Both the position numbers and the translations under genes were made by a program. The notes under the pieces are model-generated. The model made no database searches and had not been told where the DNA came from. It was given only the letters and a program-made list of their open reading frames with translations. A DNA stretch of 64,000 bases, from the NCBI GenBank assembly GCA_947452675.1, contig CANGDL010000002.1, positions 62,001 through 126,000 of the forward strand, given 5' to 3'. This DNA comes from Microbacteriaceae bacterium. GTDB taxonomy: Bacteria > Actinomycetota > Actinomycetes > Actinomycetales > Microbacteriaceae. Shown here one piece after another: positions 1 through 9,593 of the stretch; the stretch's first letter is position 1, and each line of letters opens with the position of its first letter.

Positions 1-1019
1 GCGCAATGACCATCGTTATCGCCGTTGTGCCATTGCTTCTAGTTGCCGAGAACGGCCGCGGTTGGGGCTGGGGCAGTACCGAATCAATCGCCATGTATGT
101 AACTGGTGGCGTCGGCATCATCTTGTTCATCCTTGCTGAGCGCGCTGCAAAGCATGAGGCGCTTTTGCCACTAAGCCTGTTCAAGTCACGCACCTTCTCT
201 ATGGCGACCATCCTTGGTGTCATTGTCGGTGTTGGCATGTTCGGTGGAATGATGACCCTTCCGCTGCTGCTGCAGATCGTGATGGGTGCAACCCCGACTC
301 AGGCCGGCTTCATGATGCTTCCTATGGTTGCCGGCATGATGACCGCAACGATCATCTCCGGTCAGATCACCAGCAAGACCGGAAAGTACAAGATCTTCAT
401 GGTCATCGGTCCAACCCTGTTGGCCCTTGGTTACTTCTACTTGACTAGCTTCAACGCCGACACTCAGTATTGGCAGGCATCGATCGGCATGATCTTGATC
501 GGACTTGGTCTAGGTCAGCTAATGCAGACCCTGACCCTAGCTGCTCAGAACTCGGTGCCGGCATCGGAGGTAGGCGTTGCAACCGCATCGGCCACCTTCT
601 TCCGTCAGATGGGTGGAACTCTCGGTGTTGCCGTATTCATCTCGATTCTGTTCAACAACCTTGCCGACACCATCCCAGCCGCCTTCAAGCGCGCGGATGT
701 TCAGGCTGGCCTAAAGTCGGCTCTTGCCGACCCGAAGGTGCTTCAGGATCCAAACAACGCGGTCTTCCTAAAGGGTCTGCAGAGTGGCAACATGGCAGAT
801 CTTGCGGGCAAGTTGAACACCGACTCATCGTTCCTAAACAAGCTTGACCCGCGTTTGGCTCGTCCATTCCTTGTTGGTTTTGCTGACGCCGGAGTGACCG
901 TTTTCACCATCGCTGGAGTTGTTGTGGCGGTTGCGATCGTTATCGCGATTTTCACCAAGGCGCCGGCGCTTCGCACCAAGTCAGCGGTTCAGGAAGCAGC
1001 GGCTGCCGCAGCTCACTAA
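1..1019 (+). CDS. MFS transporter, DHA2/EmrB-QacA type, C-terminal part (5' end probably outside window)
   Basis: ORF 6-1019 is a multi-TM protein with DHA2-like GxxxGP/TGxGxGxG-like segments; starts at the window edge mid-protein. Confidence 0.8.
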   Translation, partial: AMTIVIAVVPLLLVAENGRGWGWGSTESIAMYVTGGVGIILFILAERAAKHEALLPLSLFKSRTFSMATILGVIVGVGMFGGMMTLPLLLQIVMGATPTQAGFMMLPMVAGMMTATIISGQITSKTGKYKIFMVIGPTLLALGYFYLTSFNADTQYWQASIGMILIGLGLGQLMQTLTLAAQNSVPASEVGVATASATFFRQMGGTLGVAVFISILFNNLADTIPAAFKRADVQAGLKSALADPKVLQDPNNAVFLKGLQSGNMADLAGKLNTDSSFLNKLDPRLARPFLVGFADAGVTVFTIAGVVVAVAIVIAIFTKAPALRTKSAVQEAAAAAAH

Positions 1020-1858
1020 ACGAATTCGACAGCTATTCCCAAAGCCCCGAAACGGTCGCGCATCACGGCGATTGATTCGGGGTTTTGGTCTACCAGGATG
1101 AACCTGCGGTCGAGCTCTGCCGCCGCAGCGCCGGTGGTTCCCGAGCCGCCAAAGAAGTCGATAACCGTGTCGCCCGGGCGCGACGAGGCCTGGATGATTC
1201 TGCGCAGAACGCCCAATGGTTTCTGGGTTGGATAGCCGGTTTTTTCTTTGCCGGTTGGTGAAACGATGGTGTGCCACCACACGTCAGTTGGCAACTTGCC
1301 CTTCTCAACCTTTTCGGGAGTGACTAGGCCTGGCGCCATATAAGGCTCGCGATCGACTTCGCTCGAGTTGAAGAAATATTTGGTCGGGTTCTTCACGTAA
1401 ACCAGGATGGTGTCATGCTTAGCCGGCCAACGGTTCTTGCTCTTGCCGCCATAGTCGTAAGCCCAGATGATTTCGTTCAAGAAGCAGTCGCGGCCGAACA
1501 GTGCGTCGAGCAACACTTTGGCATAGTGAGATTCTCGGTAGTCGAGGTGCAAATAGAGAGTGCCGGTTTCGTTTAGTAGGCGCCAAGCCTCTTCTAGTCT
1601 CGGTTCGAGAAAAGCCCAGTAGTCGGCAAATTCGTCGTCATAGCTCAAAACGGTTTGGCGAACAGTTTCATAGTGGCGGCCCTTAAACCCGACTCGACCG
1701 CCCTCGGTCACGCGAGTGGTGGTGGCGGTGCCACGGCTCTGAGTGCGGCCGGTGTTGAATGGTGGGTCGATGTATATGAGTTGAGCCGATTCGGATGGCA
1801 TAGATTTGAGTACGGCAAGGTTGTCTCCGAAGAAGACTTTGTTCACATTTGCCGGCAC
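1016..1858 (-). CDS. Solitary site-specific DNA methyltransferase (N6/N4, beta-class order)
   Basis: 280 aa; catalytic DPPFNTG near the N-terminus and SAM motif DFFGGSGTTGAAA near the C-terminus; no adjacent restriction gene. Confidence 0.88.
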   Translation of the reverse strand: MPANVNKVFFGDNLAVLKSMPSESAQLIYIDPPFNTGRTQSRGTATTTRVTEGGRVGFKGRHYETVRQTVLSYDDEFADYWAFLEPRLEEAWRLLNETGTLYLHLDYRESHYAKVLLDALFGRDCFLNEIIWAYDYGGKSKNRWPAKHDTILVYVKNPTKYFFNSSEVDREPYMAPGLVTPEKVEKGKLPTDVWWHTIVSPTGKEKTGYPTQKPLGVLRRIIQASSRPGDTVIDFFGGSGTTGAAAAELDRRFILVDQNPESIAVMRDRFGALGIAVEFV

Positions 1859-1875
1859 AGAAAGAGATTAACAGT

Positions 1876-2262
1876 ATGGGCGCAGAAATCACCGAGGCTC
1901 CAGTGGTAAAGCACAACACCGCTGAGCACCGTTATGAGATTTGGTTGGGCGATGACATGGCCGGCGAGTTGGATTATTCACTAATGCTTGGCGAGATTCA
2001 CTTTGTGCACACCGGCGTGCACCCGGCTCATCAGGGCAAAAACCTTGCTGCTATCTTGACCCGCGAGGCACTTGCCGACGTTCGTGCGCAGGGCAAGAAC
2101 AAGGTCGTTCCGGTGTGTTCATACACCGTGCGTTACATGGAGAAGCATCCAGAAACCCAAGACCTACTAAAGAACCCAATCGACGAGGCCGCGGCGGCCT
2201 GCCGGCTGCCGAACGTGGCAAAAGCCTCCGAGAAGCTTGGCCTAACTCCGCCTTCCAACTAG
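1876..2262 (+). CDS. GNAT-like N-acetyltransferase (short Acetyltransf_CG type)
   Basis: ORF track 1849-2262, ATG at 1876; HTGVHPAHQGKNLAAILTREAL acetyl-CoA-binding pattern. Confidence 0.8.
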   Translation: MGAEITEAPVVKHNTAEHRYEIWLGDDMAGELDYSLMLGEIHFVHTGVHPAHQGKNLAAILTREALADVRAQGKNKVVPVCSYTVRYMEKHPETQDLLKNPIDEAAAACRLPNVAKASEKLGLTPPSN

Positions 2263-3131
2263 AGGCGCGAATCGATCCATTCGACTAGGTCGTTGATTAC
2301 CTCATCCTTGTTGGTTTCGTTGAAAACCTCGTGGCGCCCACCGTCATAAATGATCAATTCGAGATCTGACAAGCCTGCGCGTTTATATGCGTTCAAGAGC
2401 ATCACGTTGCCCTTTTCGCCACCGATGGCATCATCGCTACCGGCCATGAGCAAAATTGGAATATCGGCCGGCATTTTGCGTGTCGGGACGCCCAGCAGAC
2501 TGAGCACATTGGCAACGCCGAAAACACCGATTGCAGTTTCGCCGAAATTCAAAGGGTCGGCGCGGAATTTCTTGCCAACCTCGAGGTCACGGCTCAGCCA
2601 CTCGCCACCGCTAATCTCGACACCCGTCTTCTTGGCCTCGGCCTGATACCTTTTGTTGAAGCCGCCGCTCGGCAAAATGCCCGGCAGAAGTAAGGTCGAC
2701 CCGGTTAGCACGGCAAGGTCATACTCGTCTGAGAACTTGTTGAGGGTGCGCTGCACAATCATCGAACCCCAGCTGTGACCCAGGAGAACCAGCTGTGTTT
2801 CAGGGTGCTCACCTCGGATCAGGTGGCTGAGCTGGCGCACAGCCGCGAAGGTAGCAGGCATTCCGCCCGGGCCGAGATTTCCCTGCTGCTTGATGAAACC
2901 CTTTTCGCGCATATTGACACCGGTTGCTCCGTGGCCTCGGTGGTCATCCGCGAAGACGCTGAAGCCCGCCTTGTTGAGCGCTTCAGCAACGTGGTCATAA
3001 CGTCGACCATGCTCACCTAATCCGTGTGCAATTTGCACGATGGCCTTCGGCTTGGCCACTGGCCACTCAAAGAAAGTGATGTCCACTCCGTGAGAGTCGG
3101 TGAAGGTGCGAATCAGTGGCAACTTTGTCAT
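2259..3131 (-). CDS. Alpha/beta hydrolase (monoacylglycerol lipase/S33 type)
   Basis: HGLGEHGRRYDH, nucleophile elbow GHSWGSM, C-terminal GGRHE. Confidence 0.88.
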   Translation of the reverse strand: MTKLPLIRTFTDSHGVDITFFEWPVAKPKAIVQIAHGLGEHGRRYDHVAEALNKAGFSVFADDHRGHGATGVNMREKGFIKQQGNLGPGGMPATFAAVRQLSHLIRGEHPETQLVLLGHSWGSMIVQRTLNKFSDEYDLAVLTGSTLLLPGILPSGGFNKRYQAEAKKTGVEISGGEWLSRDLEVGKKFRADPLNFGETAIGVFGVANVLSLLGVPTRKMPADIPILLMAGSDDAIGGEKGNVMLLNAYKRAGLSDLELIIYDGGRHEVFNETNKDEVINDLVEWIDSRL

Positions 3132-3147
3132 GGCTACAGGTTAGCGG

Positions 3148-3990
3148 TTAGGCCTCTCTGGTGATCTCGACCGTCACGAAAAGTTCCGATTCGCTTGCCC
3201 CGGCATACACGCCTCGGAGCGGCGCAACGTCGTCATAATCGCGTCCACTGCCAACCACTATGTGACGTTCGCCAATCTCGATGTCGTTCGTTGGGTCGTA
3301 GGCAAACCATGACCCTGCCCACCATTCGACCCAGGCGTGTGACTCACCAACAACCCGCTCGCCAACCTTGGGCTCAACATGTGGATGCAAATATCCAGAG
3401 ACATATCGAGCAGGGATGCCCGCGGCACGCAATGCCCCAAGAGTCAGGTGCGCATAATCCTGACACACGCCAATCTTGGCGGACCAGGCTTCGGTTGCCA
3501 CGGAGTGCACTCCGGTAACTCCATGCTTGTAGGTCATTGCACCGAATACTTTGGCGCAGATCTCAAGGGCGGTTTGATGTGGTCCGTGCTTCTCTGAAGT
3601 CTTCTTAGCGAACTTCGAAAGTTCTGCCGGCGGCTGGGTACGGCGGGTTTGCCCGATAGCATCGGTCAACTCCAAGCTGCTGGCAATTTCGGGCGCGAGG
3701 TCATCCCAATTGAGCCCTGGTGCGGAGCGAATCGAATCGCGAATTTCGACCAAAGATGTGGCGTGAATCGTGAGCTCGCTGTGAGGTTCGAGAATTTCAA
3801 ACTGCACCGCGCGTGACTTGAAATAGTCAAAGTACTCGTGTGATGAACCGTGCGGCTGAATGTCCAATTTGCTCGAGATCACGAACTGGCGATCATCCCT
3901 GGCCGGCAACAAACGCGCCTCATTGTAGGAGGCGCTTACTTCTCGGCTGTATTTGAAACCGGTTGTGTGCTTTACCCGATAGCGACTCAT
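3148..3990 (-). CDS. Transglutaminase-like family protein
   Basis: GVCQDYAHL..AAGIPARYVSGYL..ESHAWVEWW..YDPTN Cys-His-Asp triad pattern. Confidence 0.9.
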   Translation of the reverse strand: MSRYRVKHTTGFKYSREVSASYNEARLLPARDDRQFVISSKLDIQPHGSSHEYFDYFKSRAVQFEILEPHSELTIHATSLVEIRDSIRSAPGLNWDDLAPEIASSLELTDAIGQTRRTQPPAELSKFAKKTSEKHGPHQTALEICAKVFGAMTYKHGVTGVHSVATEAWSAKIGVCQDYAHLTLGALRAAGIPARYVSGYLHPHVEPKVGERVVGESHAWVEWWAGSWFAYDPTNDIEIGERHIVVGSGRDYDDVAPLRGVYAGASESELFVTVEITREA

Positions 3991-4916
3991 GAGATCTCAC
4001 CGACCCAGGTTGGCATTACATTCGCTGGGAAGTAGCGGTTACCGATCGCCTCAGAAATTTGACTGACACCATTCTGCAACCCAATCATTTCTTGAGTGAG
4101 ATTGGCGAGGATGTCTGGTGCCGAACGAAACTCAAGGTTTGTGCGAATCTGAGCCGCCAATCGAAGCGAAGCGTCACTAGTGCCCACGCGGTCAGAACTC
4201 GGTGCCAAGTCGTTTAAGCAGCGCTCGGCACGCGAAAGCGCGAATGTCACCGAACGCGGGAAGATGCGGTCGAGCAACAAGAACTCCGCGGCGTTCGTCG
4301 CCGAGGGCACGCCACGATAGGTGCGCAAATAGGCCTCGTAGGCGCCGCAACTGCGCAAAATCGTGGTCCAGGATGGGCCGCTCGCCTCAGTCAACTCCGA
4401 AGTTGCCAGAAGTCGCGCGGTCATGTCCACGCGCTCAAGTGAACGGCCGAGAGTGAAGAAAGTCCACGCCTCATCACGCGAGGTTGAACTTTCTACGATG
4501 CCAACTGCCAATGCGGTTCGCTCTCGCACCCATCCAAAGAAATCGTGTGCGCGCTCGATGGAGACCTTACGGGGCATCCGTGATCGAGTGGTGTTTAGGC
4601 ACTCCCACAGTTCGGTCGAAACGATCTCGCGCACGCGACGAGCGTTCTCACGAGCCGAAGTCAGAGACGACGCAATTGACGCTTGCTCGTTTCGGTCAAC
4701 CGACAAGATGTTTAGCAAGTCATGGCGGGTTAGCTGGTGTGGAAAAACCGACTCGGAACCAATCACCGAGAGCAACGAGCGGCACGCGGTATCTTCATCG
4801 ACCCACGGGTCTTCGAGCAAAAGCTGCAGGTGCACGTCAAGCAGACGAGCGGTGCCATCGGCGCGCTCAACATAGCGACCAATCCAAAACAGTGATTCTG
4901 CGATGCGACTAAGCAT
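3987..4916 (-). CDS. Alpha-E domain protein
   Basis: MLSRIAESLFWIGRYVERADGTARLLDVH is the characteristic N-terminus; 4-bp overlap with the next gene. Confidence 0.9.
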   Translation of the reverse strand: MLSRIAESLFWIGRYVERADGTARLLDVHLQLLLEDPWVDEDTACRSLLSVIGSESVFPHQLTRHDLLNILSVDRNEQASIASSLTSARENARRVREIVSTELWECLNTTRSRMPRKVSIERAHDFFGWVRERTALAVGIVESSTSRDEAWTFFTLGRSLERVDMTARLLATSELTEASGPSWTTILRSCGAYEAYLRTYRGVPSATNAAEFLLLDRIFPRSVTFALSRAERCLNDLAPSSDRVGTSDASLRLAAQIRTNLEFRSAPDILANLTQEMIGLQNGVSQISEAIGNRYFPANVMPTWVGEIS

Positions 4917-6568
4917 TATTTAGAGCCTCCCTGTGCGAGTGGTGGCAGGGCTGCGCCGGCCGATTGTTGCTGTTGCTGTTGCTGAATCTGGAAACCGGCA
5001 CCCGAGTTATCGTGCTGCTGCGAACCGAAGCCCGAGTCGGCTGAGGTTTGGCCAGCAACAATCGATGAAACGGTCGAGTTAGTTGGCATGAACTGACGAA
5101 CCGTTGAACGGTCACTACCCACGATCCAAGTGTCTTTCGAACCGCCGCCCTGGGATGAGTTCACGACCAGCTCACCTTCTGGCAATGCAACGCGGGTTAG
5201 GCCACCGGGTAGAACCCAAATGTCGTTTCCGCTGTTGACAGCAAATGGACGAAGGTCCGCGTGGCGAGGTCGAAGCCCTCCCTCTACCAAAGTTGGGATG
5301 GTTGAGAACTGCACCACCGGCTGAGCAATCCAACCGCGAGGGTCCTTGATGAGCCGCTTTCGCAAATCGTCCAGCTCTTTCTTGGACGCGGCAGGGCCAA
5401 CCACGAGACCCTTGCCACCCGAGCCATCGACCGGCTTGACCACTAGTTCATCCAGGCGATCTAGCACCTCTTCTAGGCTGCCCTCTTCTTCGAGGCGCCA
5501 GGTGCGCACATTCTCGATGATTGGCTCTTCACCCAGGTAGTAGCGGGTCAAATCGGGCATGTAGGTGTAGACCAACTTGTCATCGGCCACGCCGTTTCCG
5601 ACAGCGTTAGCGAGAGTGACATTGCCCTGACGAGCTGCATTTAGGAGACCCGGAGGGCCAAGCACCGAGTCGGCGCGAAAGGCAAGTGGGTCGAGGAACT
5701 CGTCATCCACGCGTCGATAAATCACATCGACTCGACGGGCGCCGGCGGTGGTGCGCATGTAAACCTTGCCGTTTGAACAGAAGAGGTCGCGTCCCTCAAC
5801 GAGCTCAATTCCCATCAAACGCGCAAGCAGTGTGTGCTCGAAGTAGGCACTGTTGTAGACACCGGGCGTGAGCACGACCACGGTCGGGTCTTCGACGCCA
5901 CCCGGTGCAGCGGCTCGGAGTGCCGCGAGGAGCTTATTCGGATACTCACCAACCGGCTGGATGCGCATCTGCTGGAAAAGCTCGGGCAGAGTTTGAGCCA
6001 TAACGCGACGGTTCGAGATCACATAGCTAACCCCGGATGGCACACGCACATTGTCTTCGAGCACACGCCAGGTGCCGACCTCGTCACGAATCAAGTCGAT
6101 GCCACTGACCTGAATTCTTACTCCATTCGCTGGGTCGATTCCATGCGCGGCTCTGTGAAAATGCTCTGACGTCGCCACCAACGCAGCCGGAATTACCCCG
6201 TCGCGGATGGCGTTCTGCGGGCCGTAGACATCGGCAAGAAATGCTTCGAGGACTCTGACGCGCTGCTTCACTCCCGCATCGAGAACGTTCCATTCGCCGC
6301 GTTCGATCACGCGAGGAACGGCGTCGAGCGGGAATGGCCGCTCTTCACCCGCAAAGTCGAAAGTCACGCCCTGGGCTAGGTATGAATCGGCCAATGCCGC
6401 GGTTCGGCCAATCAGTTCGTTTTGCGTCATCGCGGCAAGGGCCTCGTGAATCTTCACATAGCTAGGTCGCACCTTGCCAGGCGCAGAAAACATTTCATCG
6501 AAGGCTGCCGTTTTTTCCCCAGTTTTGGGTTTGGCAGCGATCGGATACTGATCGAATAATTCACCCAT
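4916..6568 (-). CDS. Circularly permuted type 2 ATP-grasp protein
   Basis: PRVIERGEWNVLDAGVKQR, EDNVRVPSGVSYVISNR, VVKPVDGSGGKGLVVG; Q-rich C-terminus. Confidence 0.92.
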   Translation of the reverse strand: MGELFDQYPIAAKPKTGEKTAAFDEMFSAPGKVRPSYVKIHEALAAMTQNELIGRTAALADSYLAQGVTFDFAGEERPFPLDAVPRVIERGEWNVLDAGVKQRVRVLEAFLADVYGPQNAIRDGVIPAALVATSEHFHRAAHGIDPANGVRIQVSGIDLIRDEVGTWRVLEDNVRVPSGVSYVISNRRVMAQTLPELFQQMRIQPVGEYPNKLLAALRAAAPGGVEDPTVVVLTPGVYNSAYFEHTLLARLMGIELVEGRDLFCSNGKVYMRTTAGARRVDVIYRRVDDEFLDPLAFRADSVLGPPGLLNAARQGNVTLANAVGNGVADDKLVYTYMPDLTRYYLGEEPIIENVRTWRLEEEGSLEEVLDRLDELVVKPVDGSGGKGLVVGPAASKKELDDLRKRLIKDPRGWIAQPVVQFSTIPTLVEGGLRPRHADLRPFAVNSGNDIWVLPGGLTRVALPEGELVVNSSQGGGSKDTWIVGSDRSTVRQFMPTNSTVSSIVAGQTSADSGFGSQQHDNSGAGFQIQQQQQQQSAGAALPPLAQGGSK

Positions 6569-6755
6569 AACTTGAAGTTAGTGGCTAGTTGTTGCGCCCG
6601 TGTTTCAAGGATGGGTCAGCGAGGGAACTTAATTTGTAAACAAAACGTGAACTGGAGGGGTCGAAAATAGCCGCCGGTGGAACTTTTCGAAACCACTGAA
6701 TGAACTGGCGTGCCACGAGACACTTCGCATTTTGTTTACTTTCTAAACTCGGCTT

Positions 6756-8090
6756 GTGAAGCTAAAAATCAGCGTTATTGGTCTGGGATACCTAGGCGCC
6801 ACCACCGCAGTTGCCTTTGCCAAGTTGGGTCACGAAGTCATCGGAATCGACTCTGACCTTACGAAACTTGAGAGCCTTGCGGCCGGTCGAGTTCCTTTCT
6901 ATGAACCCGGCCTAGAAGATGCACTTTTGGAAGTTATCGCCTCGGGAAACCTGCGCTTTAAGACTCAACACGATGAAGAGACCAGCGAGGCCCTGATTCA
7001 CTTGCTCTGTGTCGGAACGCCGCAATCTAAAACAGGCCTTGGCGCAGACACCACATACCTGTTCAATGCACTCGACGCTTTGGCCCCTTTTCTGAACGAG
7101 GATGCACTCGTTGCCGGCAAATCAACCGTTCCGGTTGGCACGGCGGCCGAGCTAGCCAAACATCTCGCCAGCAAGGTCGATTTCCCACCGCACCTAGCCT
7201 GGAACCCTGAGTTCTTGCGCGAAGGCACCGCACTCCAAGACAGTTTGTTGCCCGATCGAGTGGTCATCGGCGTAAAAGAAGCATGGGCAGAGAAATTGCT
7301 CCGCCTGCTCTATGAACCAATAACGAACCAGGGTGTTCCCCTGCTAGTTGTCGACATTCCGACCGCCGAACTCGTGAAAGTTGCTGCCAATTCATTCCTG
7401 GCCACCAAGATTTCTTTCATCAACGCAATGGCTGAAATTGCCGAGGTAGCCGGAGCAGATGCCGTCAAACTCTCGGAAGCAATCGGCATGGATGAGCGCA
7501 TCGGCAACAAATTCTTGAAGTCGGGAATCGGCTTCGGCGGCGGTTGCTTGCCGAAGGACATCCGTGGTTTCGTGGCCCGAGCCGAGGAGCTAGGGGTTGG
7601 TCAAGCGGTGGGGTTCCTCAAAGAGGTCGAGGCCATCAATCTCCGCCGCCGTTCACGCGTGATCGAGCTGGCCCAAGAAGAGCTGGGCGACCTAACCGGT
7701 CGTCGCGTGACCATTCTCGGCGCCGCCTTCAAGCCGGAGACCGATGACATTCGCGATTCACCGGCCATGGCCGTCGCCGAACAGTTCTGGATGGCCGGTG
7801 CGAAGGTTGTTATTCACGACCCGAAGGCCCTGGAAAATGTTCGCCGGGTCTACCCTCAACTCGAGACCGCGAACGACTTGGACTCGGCCGTGCAAGGAGC
7901 CGAGATTGTAGTTTTGACCACCGAGTGGAAGCAATATCGCGAGGCCGACCCGATCTCACTTGGCCGGCACGTGACTAACCGGCTGATTATCGACGGTCGC
8001 AACGCCCTGGATGTTTCGGCCTGGCAGGCCGCGAACTGGCAGGTTGTCGCACTCGGCAGAAACCTAGATCGCATCCCGGCCCTGGTCTAA
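6756..8090 (+). CDS. UDP-glucose/nucleotide-sugar 6-dehydrogenase
   Basis: GTG start; Rossmann VIGLGYLGATTAVAFAKLGHEV; active site FGGGCLPKD. Confidence 0.92.
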   Translation: MKLKISVIGLGYLGATTAVAFAKLGHEVIGIDSDLTKLESLAAGRVPFYEPGLEDALLEVIASGNLRFKTQHDEETSEALIHLLCVGTPQSKTGLGADTTYLFNALDALAPFLNEDALVAGKSTVPVGTAAELAKHLASKVDFPPHLAWNPEFLREGTALQDSLLPDRVVIGVKEAWAEKLLRLLYEPITNQGVPLLVVDIPTAELVKVAANSFLATKISFINAMAEIAEVAGADAVKLSEAIGMDERIGNKFLKSGIGFGGGCLPKDIRGFVARAEELGVGQAVGFLKEVEAINLRRRSRVIELAQEELGDLTGRRVTILGAAFKPETDDIRDSPAMAVAEQFWMAGAKVVIHDPKALENVRRVYPQLETANDLDSAVQGAEIVVLTTEWKQYREADPISLGRHVTNRLIIDGRNALDVSAWQAANWQVVALGRNLDRIPALV

Positions 8091-8105
8091 GCCGCGGATT
8101 CAAGA

Positions 8106-8912
8106 ATGTCAAAAACTCTGATTCGCAAATATGTGGCAATCGGAGATTCACTCTCCGAAGGCCTAGGCGACTGGGGATTCGAACATGGACGAGAGGGTTG
8201 TGGCTGGACTGATCGCCTAGCCGCACTACTCGGCCAAGAGGCAGCCGTTTACGGTCAAGATTTTGAGTATGCCAACCTTGCTATCCGAGGCAGCAAGATG
8301 CTCGACATTCTCACCGCGCAGCTCGAGGATGCCCTGGCCATGAAACCCGATCTAGTGACCATTATGGCCGGTTCAAACGACCTAATGAAACCTCGAAGCC
8401 AGCATCCGGCACTGCGGGCATTGCTTCGAGGCGCGATCTCTCGCCTACTTGCTTCGGGCTGCCAGGTTGTCGTAGCTAACACCATAAATCCCTTGCACCT
8501 CAAAGTCTTTAGCAAGCTAGCCAAGCGGGCCGAAAGCATGACCCGGCTAATAGAAGAAACTGCAGCCGAGTATGGCGTCCCGGTGCTAGATGTTTTCAGA
8601 ATCGAAAAGTTCAACGACCTCTGTTTCTGGGCCGAAGACATGGTGCACTTCTCGGGTTATGGGCACACGCGCATTGCCAACAAGGCCGCAGAGCTCCTGC
8701 AGCTTTCACACCGATTCGAAGAAGAGGAAGAGTTCGAAATGCTCGGACCCGGCCGCAACTTCTTTGAAACCATTCGATGGGTTTGGGTTTATGTTCTACC
8801 GTTTATTGGCCGCCGTCTGCGCGGGGCTTCATCGGGCGATGGGCTCGAGCCAAAATATCCACACTGGACAAACTATTCCGATGATGAGTGGCCGCAACTC
8901 TACGCAGCTTAG
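8106..8912 (+). CDS. SGNH/GDSL hydrolase
   Basis: AIGDSLSEGLGD, GSNDLM, DMVHFSGYGH blocks. Confidence 0.92.
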   Translation: MSKTLIRKYVAIGDSLSEGLGDWGFEHGREGCGWTDRLAALLGQEAAVYGQDFEYANLAIRGSKMLDILTAQLEDALAMKPDLVTIMAGSNDLMKPRSQHPALRALLRGAISRLLASGCQVVVANTINPLHLKVFSKLAKRAESMTRLIEETAAEYGVPVLDVFRIEKFNDLCFWAEDMVHFSGYGHTRIANKAAELLQLSHRFEEEEEFEMLGPGRNFFETIRWVWVYVLPFIGRRLRGASSGDGLEPKYPHWTNYSDDEWPQLYAA

Positions 8913-8972
8913 GTAACTCGGTCGCGGCAACCCTGGTCGCCCCTGCCCGAGCGGCCCCGAACCCAAAAGACT

Positions 8973-9593
8973 CTAGTTAGCGCGGTTCTGCTTAATTCGC
9001 TCTCGCAAAAGCTCAATTGGCAAAGGCAGCGAGGACATGATTACGAAGCCGAGCACAAAAAACTCAACGTGATCTTTCACGAACGGAATGTGACCGAGCA
9101 AGAATCCCGCGGTCATCACCCCAACGACCCAGGCGAATCCACCGATAATGTTGAGCCTCAAGAAGCGCCTCGAATCAAAATTAGTCATAGCAACCAGCAT
9201 CGGAATCAAAGCCCGCAGAATCGGCACGAATCTCGCCAGCACAATCGCTCGTGCCCCATAGCGCGTAAAGAAGGACTCGGTTCGCTCGATAGTTTTGTGA
9301 TTGAAAATCCAGCCATCCTTGCGCTTGAATAAGCGCGGACCAGTCTTTCGCCCGACAAAATAGCCAACTTGCGACCCGGCGATAGCGGCCACCGTCACGA
9401 TCAACAGGGCCGCCGCAATCGGATAGCTAGTGAGCCAGGTGCCCAGTGCCAGCCCAAGGATGAACAGCAGTGAATCTCCTGGCAAAAATGAGCCGAGGAT
9501 AGTGGCGGTCTCGAAAAATATGATTGCCGCGACGCCAATAACAGCAAGGTTTCCTAGGTTGCTGATGATGGTTTGCGCATCAAGCCAGTTCAC
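8973..9593 (-). CDS. DedA family membrane protein
   Basis: FFETATILGSFLPGDSLLF, GRKTGPRLF, RFVPILRALIPMLV. Confidence 0.92.
   Translation of the reverse strand: MNWLDAQTIISNLGNLAVIGVAAIIFFETATILGSFLPGDSLLFILGLALGTWLTSYPIAAALLIVTVAAIAGSQVGYFVGRKTGPRLFKRKDGWIFNHKTIERTESFFTRYGARAIVLARFVPILRALIPMLVAMTNFDSRRFLRLNIIGGFAWVVGVMTAGFLLGHIPFVKDHVEFFVLGFVIMSSLPLPIELLRERIKQNRAN

Noticed and set aside
470-980. Overlapping ORFs in other frames inside the MFS gene (470-847 +, 685-867 -, 743-979 -)
   Set aside because: Low-complexity or Arg-rich shadow translations of a well-supported CDS; typical spurious ORFs in GC-rich DNA
4202-4912. Long plus-strand ORFs (84, 170, 142 aa) opposite the alpha-E gene
   Set aside because: Arg/Ser-rich antisense artefacts; the minus-strand CDS is well supported
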